Source of the DNA: CAVQCX01 sp963775335
GTDB lineage: Bacteria > Pseudomonadota > Gammaproteobacteria > Chromatiales > Chromatiaceae
Assembly (NCBI GenBank): GCA_963775335.1
Contig: CAVZIJ010000002.1
Location: 1,337,111-1,401,110 of the forward strand
Length of the DNA: 64,000 bases
Direction: 5' to 3'
Under the pieces are notes generated by a model. That model saw only the letters and a program-made list of their open reading frames with translations, was not told the DNA's origin and ran no database searches. Positions 19,397 through 28,352 of the stretch are shown in pieces; positions within the stretch are counted from its first letter, which is position 1, and each line of letters opens with the position of its first letter. The translations under genes and the position numbers were made by a program.

Positions 19397-20485
19397 GTGT
19401 CCCTGCTGCGCTGCATTGTTGGCATCTGCGTGTTGCTTCTGCTCGTTGCCGGCGGTGCCGACGCGAGCGAGACAGACAACTTTACGGAGCGCGATCAACC
19501 CATGCCGGACGTGGCAGAAGCGCTGAACCGGCGCAGCAATGAGCTACTGGATCAGGCGATCGCCGCGGCCAACGCCCCTGAGCCCACGACTGCCTTGACC
19601 GACGTCGTGCCTAGAGAGCCGCCCTGCAGCCGGCGCCGACTGTATGATGAGATCAACCGTAGCATGGGTGGACCGCTTGTCGGCACGCTCGAAGAGTTCG
19701 CGAACGACTCCACCTCGATCTCGCAACGCAAATTGAGCCGGCGCGAGAGCATCTACCACGCATTCGGGATCTTCGAGACACCGAGCATGGGGGGCGACCA
19801 GGGCCACCTCGCCGCGGTGGTCAGTATCGGCGGGACGCTGGTCGGGGCGGACAAGCTCGGCCACTTCTTCTCCCAGGGCTATTCCTATTTCGACAAGGCA
19901 TACCTTAGCGATGGCGGGCTGGAGGCCGCGCTCGACTACGGAGATCTGGCCGAGCGGACCTATTACGGCGCACTGCTGACCGGCGTGTATTCTTATGCGG
20001 ATCTGACGGCCAACTTCGAGGGCATGCGGTTCTGGATTCATCTGCTACGGGAGCACCCTGATCCCCTGGGCGACGACGGAAGGGGACCCTATGTGCGCTG
20101 CGAGCGGGAACGGTGGGTCCGCAAGCGCGTGTTTGATTGGCGTGATTACGTAAGTGCCGCTTGGGACGAGGGCATCAACTGTAGCCTGTTTCGAAATGAA
20201 GGGCTTCAGGCCAAGGTGCTCGCGGCCATCGCGGATCTGGAGCGCCGGTACGGCGAGCGTCTGACCTGCCCGATCAGCCGGGACGCGGGGCCGGCGCTGC
20301 ATGCCCGGTACGGGGCCTATTTCCGCCGGCTCGTCAATCTGGACGGCCAGGGTGTGCTCGGGCCGCTGTTCCCGTTGACGGGATTCTCGATTTTTTCGGG
20401 CGGGAACGGAGCGCCGGCGCCCGCCGGTGCGACGGGTAGTCCGACCCAGATCGGCGTACCTCCCGCCGCTGTTGATCCTCATTGA
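19397..20485 (+). CDS. Secreted hypothetical protein with DKLGHFFSQG motif
   Basis: The GTG start gives a clear signal peptide (MSLLRCIVGICVLLLLVAGG, cleavage after ADA) on a 362-residue protein. The middle contains GADKLGHFFSQGYSYFDKAY and YGALLTGVYSYADLTANFEG. A DK(L/V)GHF motif also occurs in periplasmic DUF2279/YfiM-like proteins, but I cannot claim that family. Four Cys remain after the signal peptide, which fits disulfides in the periplasm. The last 35 residues are Gly/Ala/Pro-rich and may be disordered. It diverges from the small-gene pair on the other strand. Confidence 0.65.
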   Translation: MSLLRCIVGICVLLLLVAGGADASETDNFTERDQPMPDVAEALNRRSNELLDQAIAAANAPEPTTALTDVVPREPPCSRRRLYDEINRSMGGPLVGTLEEFANDSTSISQRKLSRRESIYHAFGIFETPSMGGDQGHLAAVVSIGGTLVGADKLGHFFSQGYSYFDKAYLSDGGLEAALDYGDLAERTYYGALLTGVYSYADLTANFEGMRFWIHLLREHPDPLGDDGRGPYVRCERERWVRKRVFDWRDYVSAAWDEGINCSLFRNEGLQAKVLAAIADLERRYGERLTCPISRDAGPALHARYGAYFRRLVNLDGQGVLGPLFPLTGFSIFSGGNGAPAPAGATGSPTQIGVPPAAVDPH

Positions 20486-20661
20486 GCCCCCGCCCTTGTC
20501 CCTGCTCCGTTACCCGATCTGGCGGCGAGCCGTATGACTTTCGTTTCGGGGCCCCGCTCAGGCCAGGAGGCGAGTGACGTTCGAGTCGGTCGTCGCGTCC
20601 CGGGCGCTGCGGGCCCATGCTCGATCCAAGCTGATGCTCAGCGGAGCCTGAGCAGCCCACG

Positions 20662-21530
20662 TTCTCACGCATTCTGCTGATCATCTGCCCGTTGTTCGCG
20701 GTCGTCGCCGTGGGCTTTCTGTATGCCCGGCGTCACCGCCCGGACATGACCGCGGTCACCAAGCTGAACATCGACCTGTTTGTGCCGGTGCTCGTGTTTT
20801 CGGCGCTCTCCTCCAAGGACGCTCATCTGGGCGACTACGGGTCGCTGGCGGGGCAGGCCTGCTGCTCGTGCTCGGGTCGGGACTGATCGCCTGGCCCATC
20901 GCACGGCCGGCGCGGGTCGAGCTGCGCACCTTGCTGCCCCGGATGATGTTCGTGAGCTCCGGCAACCTGGGCATATCGCTGCTGGTCCTCGCGTTCGGCG
21001 ATCAGACCATGCCCGCGGCGGTGGTGCTGTTTCTGATTGAGAACTTTCTGCATTTCTCGCTCGGCGTGCGGATGCTCGACCGCAACGCCCACGTGCTCCG
21101 GGTACTGCTTATCCCGGTGACGCTCGCCTGCGTCGGCAGGATGGTGGTGAACCCTGCGGGCCTGACCCTGCCATGCGGGCTGGGGACCGCCGTGGAAATG
21201 GTCGGGCAGGTCGCGGTCCCGATCATGCTGGTCTCCCTGGGTGTGCGCCTGACCGACGTGGATCTGAGCGACAGGCACGTTGGACTGCTCGGGGCCCTGT
21301 CGCGTTCCCTGAGCGGCGTGCTTCTCGGCGGGCTGCTGGGCTGGGCGTTCAATCTTTCGTCGGAGCAAGCGCGCATCCTGGTCTTGTTCGGCGCCCTGCC
21401 CCCTGCGGTGCTGAACTACATCTTTGCCGAGCGTTACGGTTAGAAGCCGCAGCGGGTGGCGCACATCGTGTTGCTCGGCAACAGTGCGGCCCTGGTGACG
21501 CTGCCAGCGGTGCTGTTCCGGGTGCTGTGA
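20662..21530 (+). pseudogene. AEC-family permease, broken
   Basis: Auxin-efflux-carrier-family secondary transporters have about 10 membrane spans and 310 residues. The N-terminal part reads LLIICPLFAVVAVGFLYARR and NIDLFVPVLVFSALSSKD. A frameshift near 20855-20885 leads to GLIAWPIARP and MMFVSSGNLGISLLVLAFGD. The ending EARILVLFGALPPAVLNYIFAERYG-like segment meets a TAG at 21441-21443 where the family has Gln or Glu, and homologous residues (RVAHIVLLGNSAALVTLP) continue to a stop at 21528. No in-frame ATG or GTG is found at the 5' end. At least three lesions suggest real decay. Confidence 0.8.
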
Positions 21531-21850
21531 GTTCTGCAATGCCCCTTGGTCCGAAGTGCGTCAGCCAACCGCTCCGCCGCAACCTTCTATCAGGCGCCTC
21601 CTGCCAAACGCACATCTGTTTGCGTCTTTTCGGCCTCGCGGCGAAGCACCGCGCTTGAGGGTGACACGAAGGGGCGTCCACACATCTACACGGACGAAGC
21701 CACCTTCAGAGCGTCGCCGCGGCCGGTGGGCAAGGTTTGAGTACCGCCCCCCTGCGCTGTGCGCTGCACTTGCGGCCGTCTCGATCGGCGGTGGGGCGAC
21801 CCGCGGGCCGGTGAACACTTATTGTCCGCGCCGGGTGAAGCCCGAGCACT
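21531..21850. other. 320 bp without a recognised gene
   Basis: It lies between the broken AEC permease and copy B of the MITE-like element. Only Arg/Pro-rich shadow frames are seen. Confidence 0.5.
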
Positions 21851-22015
21851 TAGGGGCTGCTGACCATTGCCGTTCGCGGTTCGATGACGGCCCTTTTCCG
21901 CGCTGACTGTGTTGCGGCTCGTCCCAATAGATCCACTATTCCTCCTCACCGCGCCTTGTCAGCACGAAAAATCGCTCGCAATCGCCCTCGCTCAGACAAA
22001 TGTCAACAGCCCCTA
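21851..22015 (-). mobile_element. 165-bp MITE-like element, copy B
   Basis: Inverted copy of the element at 17394-17558, with TAGGGGC and GCCCCTA ends and the same length. Its right end supplies the stop codon of a short truncated reading frame (22013-22114). Confidence 0.8.
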
Positions 22016-22114
22016 GAGCAGCGTGGCGTATACGCCGAACCGATACTCTGGTATCAGCACTAGGTGCAGCGCCGGCGTGGATTCGCTACCTCGGTGTTCG
22101 AGGATGTTTCCCAT
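22013..22114 (-). pseudogene. Short N-terminal gene fragment cut by MITE copy B
   Basis: ATG at 22114 has a well-placed GAGGAG six bases upstream and opens MGNILEHRGSESTPALHLVL. Its TAG is formed by the first bases of the MITE end, so the native gene was probably longer. It is too short to identify. Confidence 0.4.
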
Positions 22115-22352
22115 CTTCGTCTCCTCGTCGGGTCGGCCCCGGGCATGAGGTGAGCTGATGATGACCCTCATCGGTTCTCAGTCGTCGCCTTTCCCACCAA
22201 TCGGATGAACAGCAGTGGCTAGCCCTGGTGCGCCGCAGCATAGAGCACCGCAAGCATATTTCTTCGCAATCGACAACATCTCTGTCTAGCATTTTGTAAT
22301 TGGTTGTTTATACTCAACACTGTCCCATGTTGGGCACCGGGAGGGATGAAAG

Positions 22353-22712
22353 ATGGCTCTGAAAAAGGCCGCGAAAAAGAAGGTCAGTAAGAAGAAGGTA
22401 GCGAGCAAGAAGACCGCTGCGCGTTCCACCAAGAAGACCGCAACCAAGAAGTCAGCCGTGACGAAGAAGAAGGTCGCGAAGAAGAAGGCTGGCAAGAAAG
22501 CCGCCGCCAAGAGGGCGCCTGCGAAGAAAGCTGCAAAGAAGAAGGCCGCAAAGAAGAGATCCGCGGCGAAAAAGAAGGTGGTGAAGAAGGCTGCCAAGAA
22601 GAAGGCGTCGGTGAAGAAGCGGGTGTTGCGGCCACGCAAGGCCACTCCACGAAAGAAGGCCGCTGCCGGCGAGTCAGCCTCCGAGGCATCCAGGGAGCCG
22701 AAGATCGGCTGA
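22353..22712 (+). CDS. Histone H1-like Lys/Ala-rich DNA-binding protein
   Basis: Of 119 residues, most are Lys and Ala in KKAAKKK-type repeats, the composition of eukaryotic H1 tails and bacterial histone-like proteins (AlgP, HctB type). Such proteins bind DNA non-specifically and affect nucleoid compaction or transcription. The ATG is preceded by GGGAGG. A strong hairpin with U-rich tail follows the stop. The repetitive sequence makes exact function unassignable; ASEASREPKIG at the C-terminus is non-repetitive. Confidence 0.85.
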   Translation: MALKKAAKKKVSKKKVASKKTAARSTKKTATKKSAVTKKKVAKKKAGKKAAAKRAPAKKAAKKKAAKKRSAAKKKVVKKAAKKKASVKKRVLRPRKATPRKKAAAGESASEASREPKIG

Positions 22713-22722
22713 GAGAGTCCGG

Positions 22723-22745
22723 AAAGCCTGCCCAGGGCGGGCTTT
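22723..22745 (+). terminator. Rho-independent terminator of the histone-like gene
   Basis: AAAGCCTGCCC pairs with GGGCGGGCTTT (one G-U) across a two-base gap, just after the stop codon at 22712. Confidence 0.75.
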
Positions 22746-22875
22746 CTGTGTTCACGCCGGACCGCCGTCAAGAAAGCCCCGCTAGTCGGGGAGATGTTGC
22801 GGTCGTCCCGCGAGCCAGGCGACTGAGCGACAGCTCACGCCGGCCGGCGGCGTTGCCGCCTCGATAGGATGTCGG

Positions 22876-24423
22876 TCAGGAGCGCTCGGCGACGGGAACG
22901 AATCCTCCCGTACCCGCAAACAGGCGATAGGCCAGGTTGTCGCTCTCCTCCCAGAAGGGATAGCCGAGCTCCTCCAGAAACGCCCGGAATCCGTTGCGGT
23001 CTGAGGGACCCACCTGAATCCCCATGAGCACGCGGCCATAGGCCGCCCCGTGATTCCGATAGTGGAACAGGCTGATGTTCCAGCGCCGTCCCAACCCCGA
23101 GAGGAAATTGAGCAAGGCGCCGGGACGCTCAGGAAACTCGAACCGGTAGAGCAACTCGTTGTCGAGGCTCGGTGCCCGACCGCCGACCATGTAGCGAATG
23201 TGCAGCTTGGCGGTCTCATTGTCGCTCATGTCAACGACGGGATAGCCGGATTCGGTCAGCCGCGCGATCAGGGCACGGCGTTCTTCGTCGCCGCCGGTCA
23301 ACTCGATGCCGGCAAAGACATGGGCCCGCACGCTGTCGGAATATCGGTAGTTGAATTCGGTGATACCCCGCTTGCCCAGCGCGCGGCAGAAGCCTATGAA
23401 GCTGCCGGGGCGCTCCGGAATCTCGACCGCGAGCAATGCCTCGCGGCGCTCACCGAGCTCCGCGCGCTCGGCAACGTGGCGCAGCCGATCGAAGTTGATG
23501 TTCGCGCCGCTCGCGATCGCGATCAGCGACTGGTCCTTGAGGCTTTCACGCTGGACGTATTTCTTGAGCCCCGCGACGGCCAAAGCGCCCGCCGGCTCGG
23601 CGACGATGCGGGTATCGTCGAACACATCCTTGATCGCGGCGCAGATCTCGTCGGTGCTCACGAGCAGCACCTCGTCGACGCAGTGTCTGGCAAGCCTGAA
23701 CGTCTCCTTCCCGACTTGGCGGACCGCAACACCGTCGGCGAATATGCCCACCTGCTTGAGGGTCACGCGTCGACCCGCCTGCAGGGCTTCATACATGGAA
23801 GGCGCATCATCCGGCTCCACGCCGATGACCCGGACATCCGGGCGGACGTACTTGAGGCAGACCCCGATCCCGGCGATCAGTCCACCACCGCCGACAGGCA
23901 CAAACACGGCATGGACCGGATCGGGATGCTGGCGGAGGATTTCCATGCCGATGGTCCCCTGCCCGGCGATCACGTCGGGCTCATCGAACGGATGGATGAA
24001 GGTCATGCCCGTCTGCGCCACCAGTTCTTGCGAGTGCGCGAACGCCTCGTCGTAGGAGTCGCCGTGGAGCACCGTTCGGGCGCCCATCGCGCGCACCGCC
24101 TGGACCTTGATGGGCGGCGTTGTCTGGGGCATCACGATCAGCGCCCGGATGCCGAGCCGGGATGCCGCGAGGGCAACGCCCTGGGCGTGGTTGCCGGCCG
24201 AGGCCGCAATCACACCCTTGGCCCTCGCCTCCGGCGGCAAAGCCTGGATGCGGTTGTAGGCGCCCCTGAGCTTGAAAGAGAAGACGGGCTGCAGGTCCTC
24301 GCGCTTCAGCAACACTCGGTTGGCGAGGCGCCGGGACAGCCGGCGCGCTTCATCGAGGGGGGTCTCGACCGCGACGTCATAGACCCGGGCTCGAAGAATC
24401 TTCTCGATGTATTTCTGGGGCAT
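22876..24423 (-). CDS. ilvA: Threonine ammonia-lyase, biosynthetic
   Basis: IlvA deaminates threonine to 2-oxobutanoate, the first step of isoleucine synthesis. The PLP-binding Lys is in VFSFKLRGAYNRI (about residue 60) and the phosphate loop in VPVGGGGLIAGIG. Two ACT-like regulatory domains follow (ERPGSFIGFCRALG and ERPGALLNFLSGLG). At 515 residues it is the long, allosteric, isoleucine-inhibited form. I choose ATG 24423 (MPQKYIEKIL), the conserved start; the ORF extends to 24468 with Pro-rich residues. It diverges from rpiA across about 100 bp. Confidence 0.96.
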   Translation of the reverse strand: MPQKYIEKILRARVYDVAVETPLDEARRLSRRLANRVLLKREDLQPVFSFKLRGAYNRIQALPPEARAKGVIAASAGNHAQGVALAASRLGIRALIVMPQTTPPIKVQAVRAMGARTVLHGDSYDEAFAHSQELVAQTGMTFIHPFDEPDVIAGQGTIGMEILRQHPDPVHAVFVPVGGGGLIAGIGVCLKYVRPDVRVIGVEPDDAPSMYEALQAGRRVTLKQVGIFADGVAVRQVGKETFRLARHCVDEVLLVSTDEICAAIKDVFDDTRIVAEPAGALAVAGLKKYVQRESLKDQSLIAIASGANINFDRLRHVAERAELGERREALLAVEIPERPGSFIGFCRALGKRGITEFNYRYSDSVRAHVFAGIELTGGDEERRALIARLTESGYPVVDMSDNETAKLHIRYMVGGRAPSLDNELLYRFEFPERPGALLNFLSGLGRRWNISLFHYRNHGAAYGRVLMGIQVGPSDRNGFRAFLEELGYPFWEESDNLAYRLFAGTGGFVPVAERS

Positions 24424-24527
24424 GGGGGACCAGTCGGGCAGAGGACCTGGAGGCCGGGGTGGCGCCATGACAGTCTCGAGGCCCCGCGGGTATCATAGCG
24501 CGCTGCGCATCCCCATTGGAGACCTCC

Positions 24528-25184
24528 ATGACGCAGGACGAGATGAAGAAGCTCGCGGCCGCGGCCGCGCTGGACTATGTCGACGGCGGCATCATTGGCA
24601 TCGGCACGGGCTCGACCGTCAACCATTTCATCGACCTGCTGGCCGGGATCAAGCACAAGATCGATGGCGCGGCATCGAGCTCGGAGGCATCGACCCAGCG
24701 GCTGCGAGCCCACGGAATCCAGGTGCTCGACCTCAACGCTGCGGGCGATCTGGAGCTTTATGTGGACGGGGCCGATGAGTCGAACCATCAATTGCAGCTG
24801 ATCAAGGGTGGCGGCGGCGCGCTCACGCGGGAGAAGATCGTGGCGGCGGCCAGCCGAAAGTTCGTCTGCATCGCCGACGAGAGCAAGCTGGTGGACGTGC
24901 TCGGCAAGTTTCCGCTGCCCGTCGAGGTGATCCCCATGGCCCGCAGCTATGTCGCGCGGGAGTTGGTCAAGCGCGGCGGCACTCCGACCTGGCGGGAAGG
25001 CTTCGTCACCGACAACGGTAACCTGATCCTGGATGTGCACCACCTGGATATCCTGGAGCCGATGAAGCTGGAGCAGGAGATCAACAGCATCGCCGGCGTG
25101 GTGACCTGCGGTCTGTTCGCGCTGCGCCCCGCAGACGTGCTGATCCTGGGCACCCCCCAAGGGCCGCGCACCATCAAACCCTAG
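24528..25184 (+). CDS. rpiA: Ribose-5-phosphate isomerase A
   Basis: RpiA interconverts ribose-5-phosphate and ribulose-5-phosphate in the pentose phosphate and Calvin pathways. It has the signature IGIGTGSTVNHFIDLL, the YVDGADES motif with catalytic Asp, and IKGGGGALTREKIVA with catalytic Lys. At 218 residues it is full length. The ATG at 24528 is favoured by GGAG just upstream over the in-frame TTG at 24516. It diverges from ilvA. Confidence 0.97.
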   Translation: MTQDEMKKLAAAAALDYVDGGIIGIGTGSTVNHFIDLLAGIKHKIDGAASSSEASTQRLRAHGIQVLDLNAAGDLELYVDGADESNHQLQLIKGGGGALTREKIVAAASRKFVCIADESKLVDVLGKFPLPVEVIPMARSYVARELVKRGGTPTWREGFVTDNGNLILDVHHLDILEPMKLEQEINSIAGVVTCGLFALRPADVLILGTPQGPRTIKP

Positions 25185-25235
25185 CGCGCATCGTCGACCC
25201 AGGTCCGCGACAGCTCACCGCAGGGGGCACAAAAA

Positions 25236-25256
25236 AGCGGGGCCCGAAGGCCCCGC
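25236..25256 (-). terminator. Bidirectional terminator between rpiA and the porin
   Basis: AGCGGGGCC and GGCCCCGCT pair perfectly around CGAA. On the minus strand a run of six U follows, so it best serves the porin; on the plus strand CTGCTTT follows rpiA. Confidence 0.85.
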
Positions 25257-25286
25257 TCTGCTTTGCCTGAGTCCGCTCGTGCCCGA

Positions 25287-26694
25287 TCAGAACAGGTGCT
25301 GCATGCCGACCGAGAAGGTCTCGTTGTCCAGAAGGGTCGGCTGGCCGAAGCCACCCATCAGGCCGATCGGAGCGATCAGAGCGCCGCCGACGCCGGTTCC
25401 GCCCACAAGCGGGAACCCGTTCCAGCGCCCGAGGCCAGTGTGGGAGTCGACGTTCCAGTTCAGGTGGGTGTACAGGGCATAGATCTTGGTACGCTTGCTG
25501 AAGTTGTGGTCGACACCAACGCCCCAGGCATCGCCGGTGTAGTCGCCGCCGAAGTCGTAGCTCGGGGTGCTGCCGTCGAGCCGGTGGTACACCGCCTTCA
25601 GGACATTGTTGCCGAAGGCGTAGGTGCCGGTCACCCGCCACTGCTTGATGTCGTAGTCCTTGATGTAGTCCACCCCAGTGCGGTCTTCGTAGCGCACGCC
25701 CAGATAGAAGGGCCCACCGCTGTACGCGAGGCCGGCGCCCCACAGCGCGTCGTCAGTGCGGTAGTGGCTGTCGAGGTAGGGCGCGGTGTTAAACGTGGCC
25801 CAGGTCAGGGGGTTCCAGCCAAAACCCGTGTCGATGGCCTTGTTGAGGTTCAGGTCGTTGAGGATCTCGTAGCCCAGGGTGGCCTGGATCGGGCCCCAGA
25901 CGCCGTTGCCGGCCAGCGACCAACCCGCACCATTCGAGAACACGCCGCTATCCGAGTTCAGCTCGGCCGGGACGACCGCACCCGCGACGGTGACGCCGGC
26001 AAAGGTCGGCGAGACGTAGGCGATGGCGTTGGAGGCGCGGCGATCGGCAAAGCCCTGGGTATCCTGACCGTTGAACTCTCCGATCAGCGTGCGGTTCGGG
26101 GCAGCACCCTTCATCAGCTGGTCGTCGTCCGCCATGGTCTCCGCGAACTTGTCATAGCTGTTGAACATGATCTTGTAGGGGGTGTCATGCTTGCCGGCCA
26201 CCACGGTACCGAATTGGTCGCTGCTCAGGCCCAGGAACATGTTGCGGGTGCCGAGATCGGCAGGACCGCCGGCGGTGGATAACACGTTGTTGTGGTTGAT
26301 GCCCAGCGAGCCGTCGCCCGCGACGTCGACCTGGAGCTCGATGCCCCAGATCGCGCTCAGGCCGTTGCCCAGGTCCTCGGTGCCCTTGAAGCCGATGCGC
26401 GAGTTGTTGCTGTTGAGCTCCCACGCGTTGTCGCTCATGTAGATGTTGCCGCGGCTGCCCGGGATGGACCGGCACGGGAAGCTGCCGCGGGTCAGGATGC
26501 CGAAGGCGCCGCAGTTCATGCTCGGGTTGGCAAAGAACTTACCGACCGGCCAGGTGTAGTAGTCGGAGGCCGTGTGGGTGTTGACGCTCGAGAACGTCCA
26601 TGTTGATGTCGCCGTAGATGGTGACATCCGCCTGGGCGGCCAGAGGCGCAGCCATAGCGGCCGCGACGGCGAGGGAAAGAATCTTCTTGTTCAT
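25287..26694 (-). CDS. Gram-negative general porin, frameshift near 26590
   Basis: This outer-membrane trimeric beta-barrel (Porin_4/OmpC-like) starts at ATG 26694 with a signal peptide MNKKILSLAVAAAMAAPLAA and first strand ADVTIYGDINMDV. The frame then shifts, and the remaining 440 residues read on without a break: NSNNSRIGFKGTEDLGNGL, MFLGLSSDQFGTVVAGKHD and closing ETFSVGMQHLF with the terminal Phe needed for BAM recognition. GGGAG precedes the start. Length about 468 residues. A single indel at the signal-peptide junction would abolish export if real, so a sequence error is likely. A bidirectional terminator follows. Confidence 0.88.
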
Positions 26695-27060
26695 GTCGAA
26701 CTCCCGCTATTGTGGTTGAAAAACCGAAAGCTCGGTTCAGCAGAGGTCACTATAACCACTCGGCCGGCGGATTGCAACCGTTTTCATGGAAAAAGAGACC
26801 ACAGGTCATGTTGTATCTATTCTGCGACACAGCTCCTGGACGAACGACGTCGATACTCAGAAACACTCTATGAAAATCAAGCTGTTGATACGCTGTGCTT
26901 ACGAAGCCGGTTAAGAAGATGGACTGCGATGAGGCGGGGTACGGGCGGGGGCGTCACCGGCAGAAAGCCCGGTGGGGGCCGCGCAGGCGCAACTCTTTGG
27001 CGGGAGCCACATCGGGGCAGACCGAGCGCGTGCGGGCAACACCGGAGGGACAAAAAACAA
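26695..27060. other. 366-bp porin upstream region, no gene
   Basis: It should hold the porin promoter and leader. A small CCGA/TCGG hairpin followed by five U (about 26715-26735, minus strand) lies in the leader. Nothing else is recognised. Confidence 0.45.
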
Positions 27061-27078
27061 AAGGCCCGGAAAGGGCCT
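27061..27078 (-). terminator. Terminator downstream of tRNA-Gln
   Basis: AGGCCC pairs with GGGCCT around five bases; on the minus strand it is followed by UUUUGUUUUUUG. Confidence 0.75.
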
Positions 27079-27088
27079 CCCGTTGAAT

Positions 27089-27162
27089 TGGCTGGGGGAC
27101 TAGGATTCGAACCTAGGTTAGCGGAGTCAGAGTCCGCTGTCCTGCCGCTAGACGATCCCCCA
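27089..27162 (-). tRNA. tRNA-Gln (CTG)
   Basis: The minus strand folds as a 74-nt tRNA. The acceptor stem is TGGGGGA/TCCCCCA with an encoded GCCA end. The anticodon stem GCGGA/TCCGC holds loop CTCTGAC (anticodon CTG), and the T arm contains GGTTCGAATCC. It lies between rpsI and the porin, and a terminator follows. Confidence 0.96.
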
Positions 27163-27215
27163 GTGAACCGGCCAGATCCGTTCGGAATTCCCCGCCGGCT
27201 GCGGCCTCGGCCCGA

Positions 27216-27605
27216 TCAGCGCTTGGAGTACTGCGGACGCTTGCGCGCCTTGTGCAGACCCACCTTCTTGCGCTCGACCGCCCGCGCATCACGCGTCAAG
27301 AACCCGGCGCGGCGCAGCGGCGAGCGAAGGCTCTCATCGTAGCCAACCAGGGCACGGGCAACCCCATGACGAATGGCACCGGCCTGGCCCGTGGTGCCGC
27401 CACCGGCGACGCTCGCCTGCACGTCGACCTTGTCGAGCATCTGCACGACCTGCAGCGGCTGGCGCACGACCATGCGCGCGGTCTCGCGCCCGAAGTACCG
27501 GTCGAGCGGCTGACCGTTGACCGTGATCTTGCCGCTGCCCACAGTCAGAAAAACGCGGGCGGACGAGGTCTTGCGGCGCCCGGTGCTGTTGATAGTCTCG
27601 GCCAT
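27216..27605 (-). CDS. rpsI: 30S ribosomal protein S9
   Basis: S9 starts at ATG 27605 (MAETINSTGRRKTSSARVFL) and has 129 residues. It ends with the basic C-terminal tail KRPQYSKR, whose last Arg contacts P-site tRNA. Conserved GRRKTSSARV, GKITVNGQPLDRYF and GGGTTGQAGAIRHG are present. It follows rplM by 22 bp, the usual L13-S9 operon. The open frame extends upstream to 27749 inside rplM, but that part is antisense-like noise. Confidence 0.98.
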   Translation of the reverse strand: MAETINSTGRRKTSSARVFLTVGSGKITVNGQPLDRYFGRETARMVVRQPLQVVQMLDKVDVQASVAGGGTTGQAGAIRHGVARALVGYDESLRSPLRRAGFLTRDARAVERKKVGLHKARKRPQYSKR

Positions 27606-27627
27606 GGGGTCGAATCTCCTGCTGATC

Positions 27628-28056
27628 TCAGATGTCCAGCGGCCGGGGCTGCTGGGCCTGATGACGATGCTCAGCGCCCGCATACACCTTGAGCTTGCGG
27701 AACATGGCGCGGCCGAGCGGGTTCTTGGGCAGCATGCCCTTGACGGCATGCTCGATGGCGCGCTCCGGAGCGGTCGCCAACAGCTTGTCGAGGCTGATGG
27801 ACTTCAGGTTCCCGATGTAGCCCGTGTGCCGGTGATACATTTTGTCCTTCAGCTTGTTGCCGGTCACCCGAATCTTCTCGGCGTTCACCACGACGATGTA
27901 GTCGCCGGTGTCCACATGGGGCGTGTAGAGGGTCTTATGCTTGCCCCGCAAGCGATGGGCGATCTCGCTGGCGAGCCTACCGAGGGTCTTGCCCGTGGCA
28001 TCGACCAGGTACCAGTCGCGCCGAACTTCGGCGGGCTTTGCACTTACAGTGGTCAT
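27628..28056 (-). CDS. rplM: 50S ribosomal protein L13
   Basis: L13 starts at ATG 28056 with GGAGAG upstream and has 142 residues. Conserved WYLVDATGKTLGRLAS, HVDTGDYIVVVNA and the YRHTGYIGNLKS-like loop (here YHRHTGYIGNLKS) are present. First gene of the rplM-rpsI operon. A candidate sRNA with its own terminator lies about 200 bp upstream on the same strand and separates it from the ferredoxin-like gene. Confidence 0.98.
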   Translation of the reverse strand: MTTVSAKPAEVRRDWYLVDATGKTLGRLASEIAHRLRGKHKTLYTPHVDTGDYIVVVNAEKIRVTGNKLKDKMYHRHTGYIGNLKSISLDKLLATAPERAIEHAVKGMLPKNPLGRAMFRKLKVYAGAEHRHQAQQPRPLDI

Positions 28057-28201
28057 CAGGATCTCTCCGAGAGAGAATTTCGATACAGCAACCGAAAAAA
28101 GAGCGGGAATGTTACCGGAGCGCTCCGGCACTGGCAAGCCCGATCATCGCGTCCACCACCTGCCGCCGGGGACAGGAGACGGCGGGCGGTACATCGGGAT
28201 C

Positions 28202-28226
28202 GTAGGAGCGAGCTCCAGCTCGCGAA
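28202..28226. repeat. REP-like short palindrome
   Basis: GTAGGAGCGAGC followed by a complementary GCTCGCGAA half is the common proteobacterial extragenic palindrome type. A related GGCTCCTACAAGCC palindrome is at the oxygenase stop (about 2122-2140). Confidence 0.5.
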
Positions 28227-28256
28227 AAGGCCCGCCGGGTGCCCGCGGGGTTACCG

Positions 28257-28352
28257 GCAAAAAAAAACGCAGCGAGGGGGTCGCTGCGTAATACAAACCA
28301 CCAAAGGAGGATGGAGGAATGCTGGACCACCGGGAGGCGATTCAGCATGTGA
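28257..28352 (-). ncRNA. Candidate small RNA with three CCUCC motifs
   Basis: On the minus strand a TTGACA hexamer (28378-28383) and AT-rich DNA precede a roughly 95-nt unit. A first stem (ATGCTG at 28343-28348 with CAGCAT at 28319-28324) holds a CCTCC in its loop (28333-28337). Two more CCTCC motifs (28313-28317, 28306-28310) are unpaired. A perfect 9-bp hairpin with nine or more U ends it. Anti-Shine-Dalgarno loops plus a terminator are the hallmarks of many bacterial regulatory RNAs. The -10 spacing is not ideal. It could instead be an attenuated leader of rplM. Confidence 0.45.
28267..28289 (-). terminator. Strong Rho-independent terminator upstream of rplM
   Basis: ACGCAGCGA and TCGCTGCGT form a perfect stem around five bases, followed by a U-run on the minus strand. 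It ends the ferredoxin-like transcript or the candidate sRNA. Confidence 0.85.

Noticed and set aside
22286..22771. Phe/Ala-rich minus-strand frame across the histone-like gene
   Set aside because: It is the exact complement of the Lys/Ala-rich repeats, so the composition is forced.
28112..28348. Trp-leader-like peptide with tandem Trp codons before a terminator
   Set aside because: The downstream genes are rplM-rpsI, not trp, and the frame runs through the hairpin; the sRNA reading explains the structure better.
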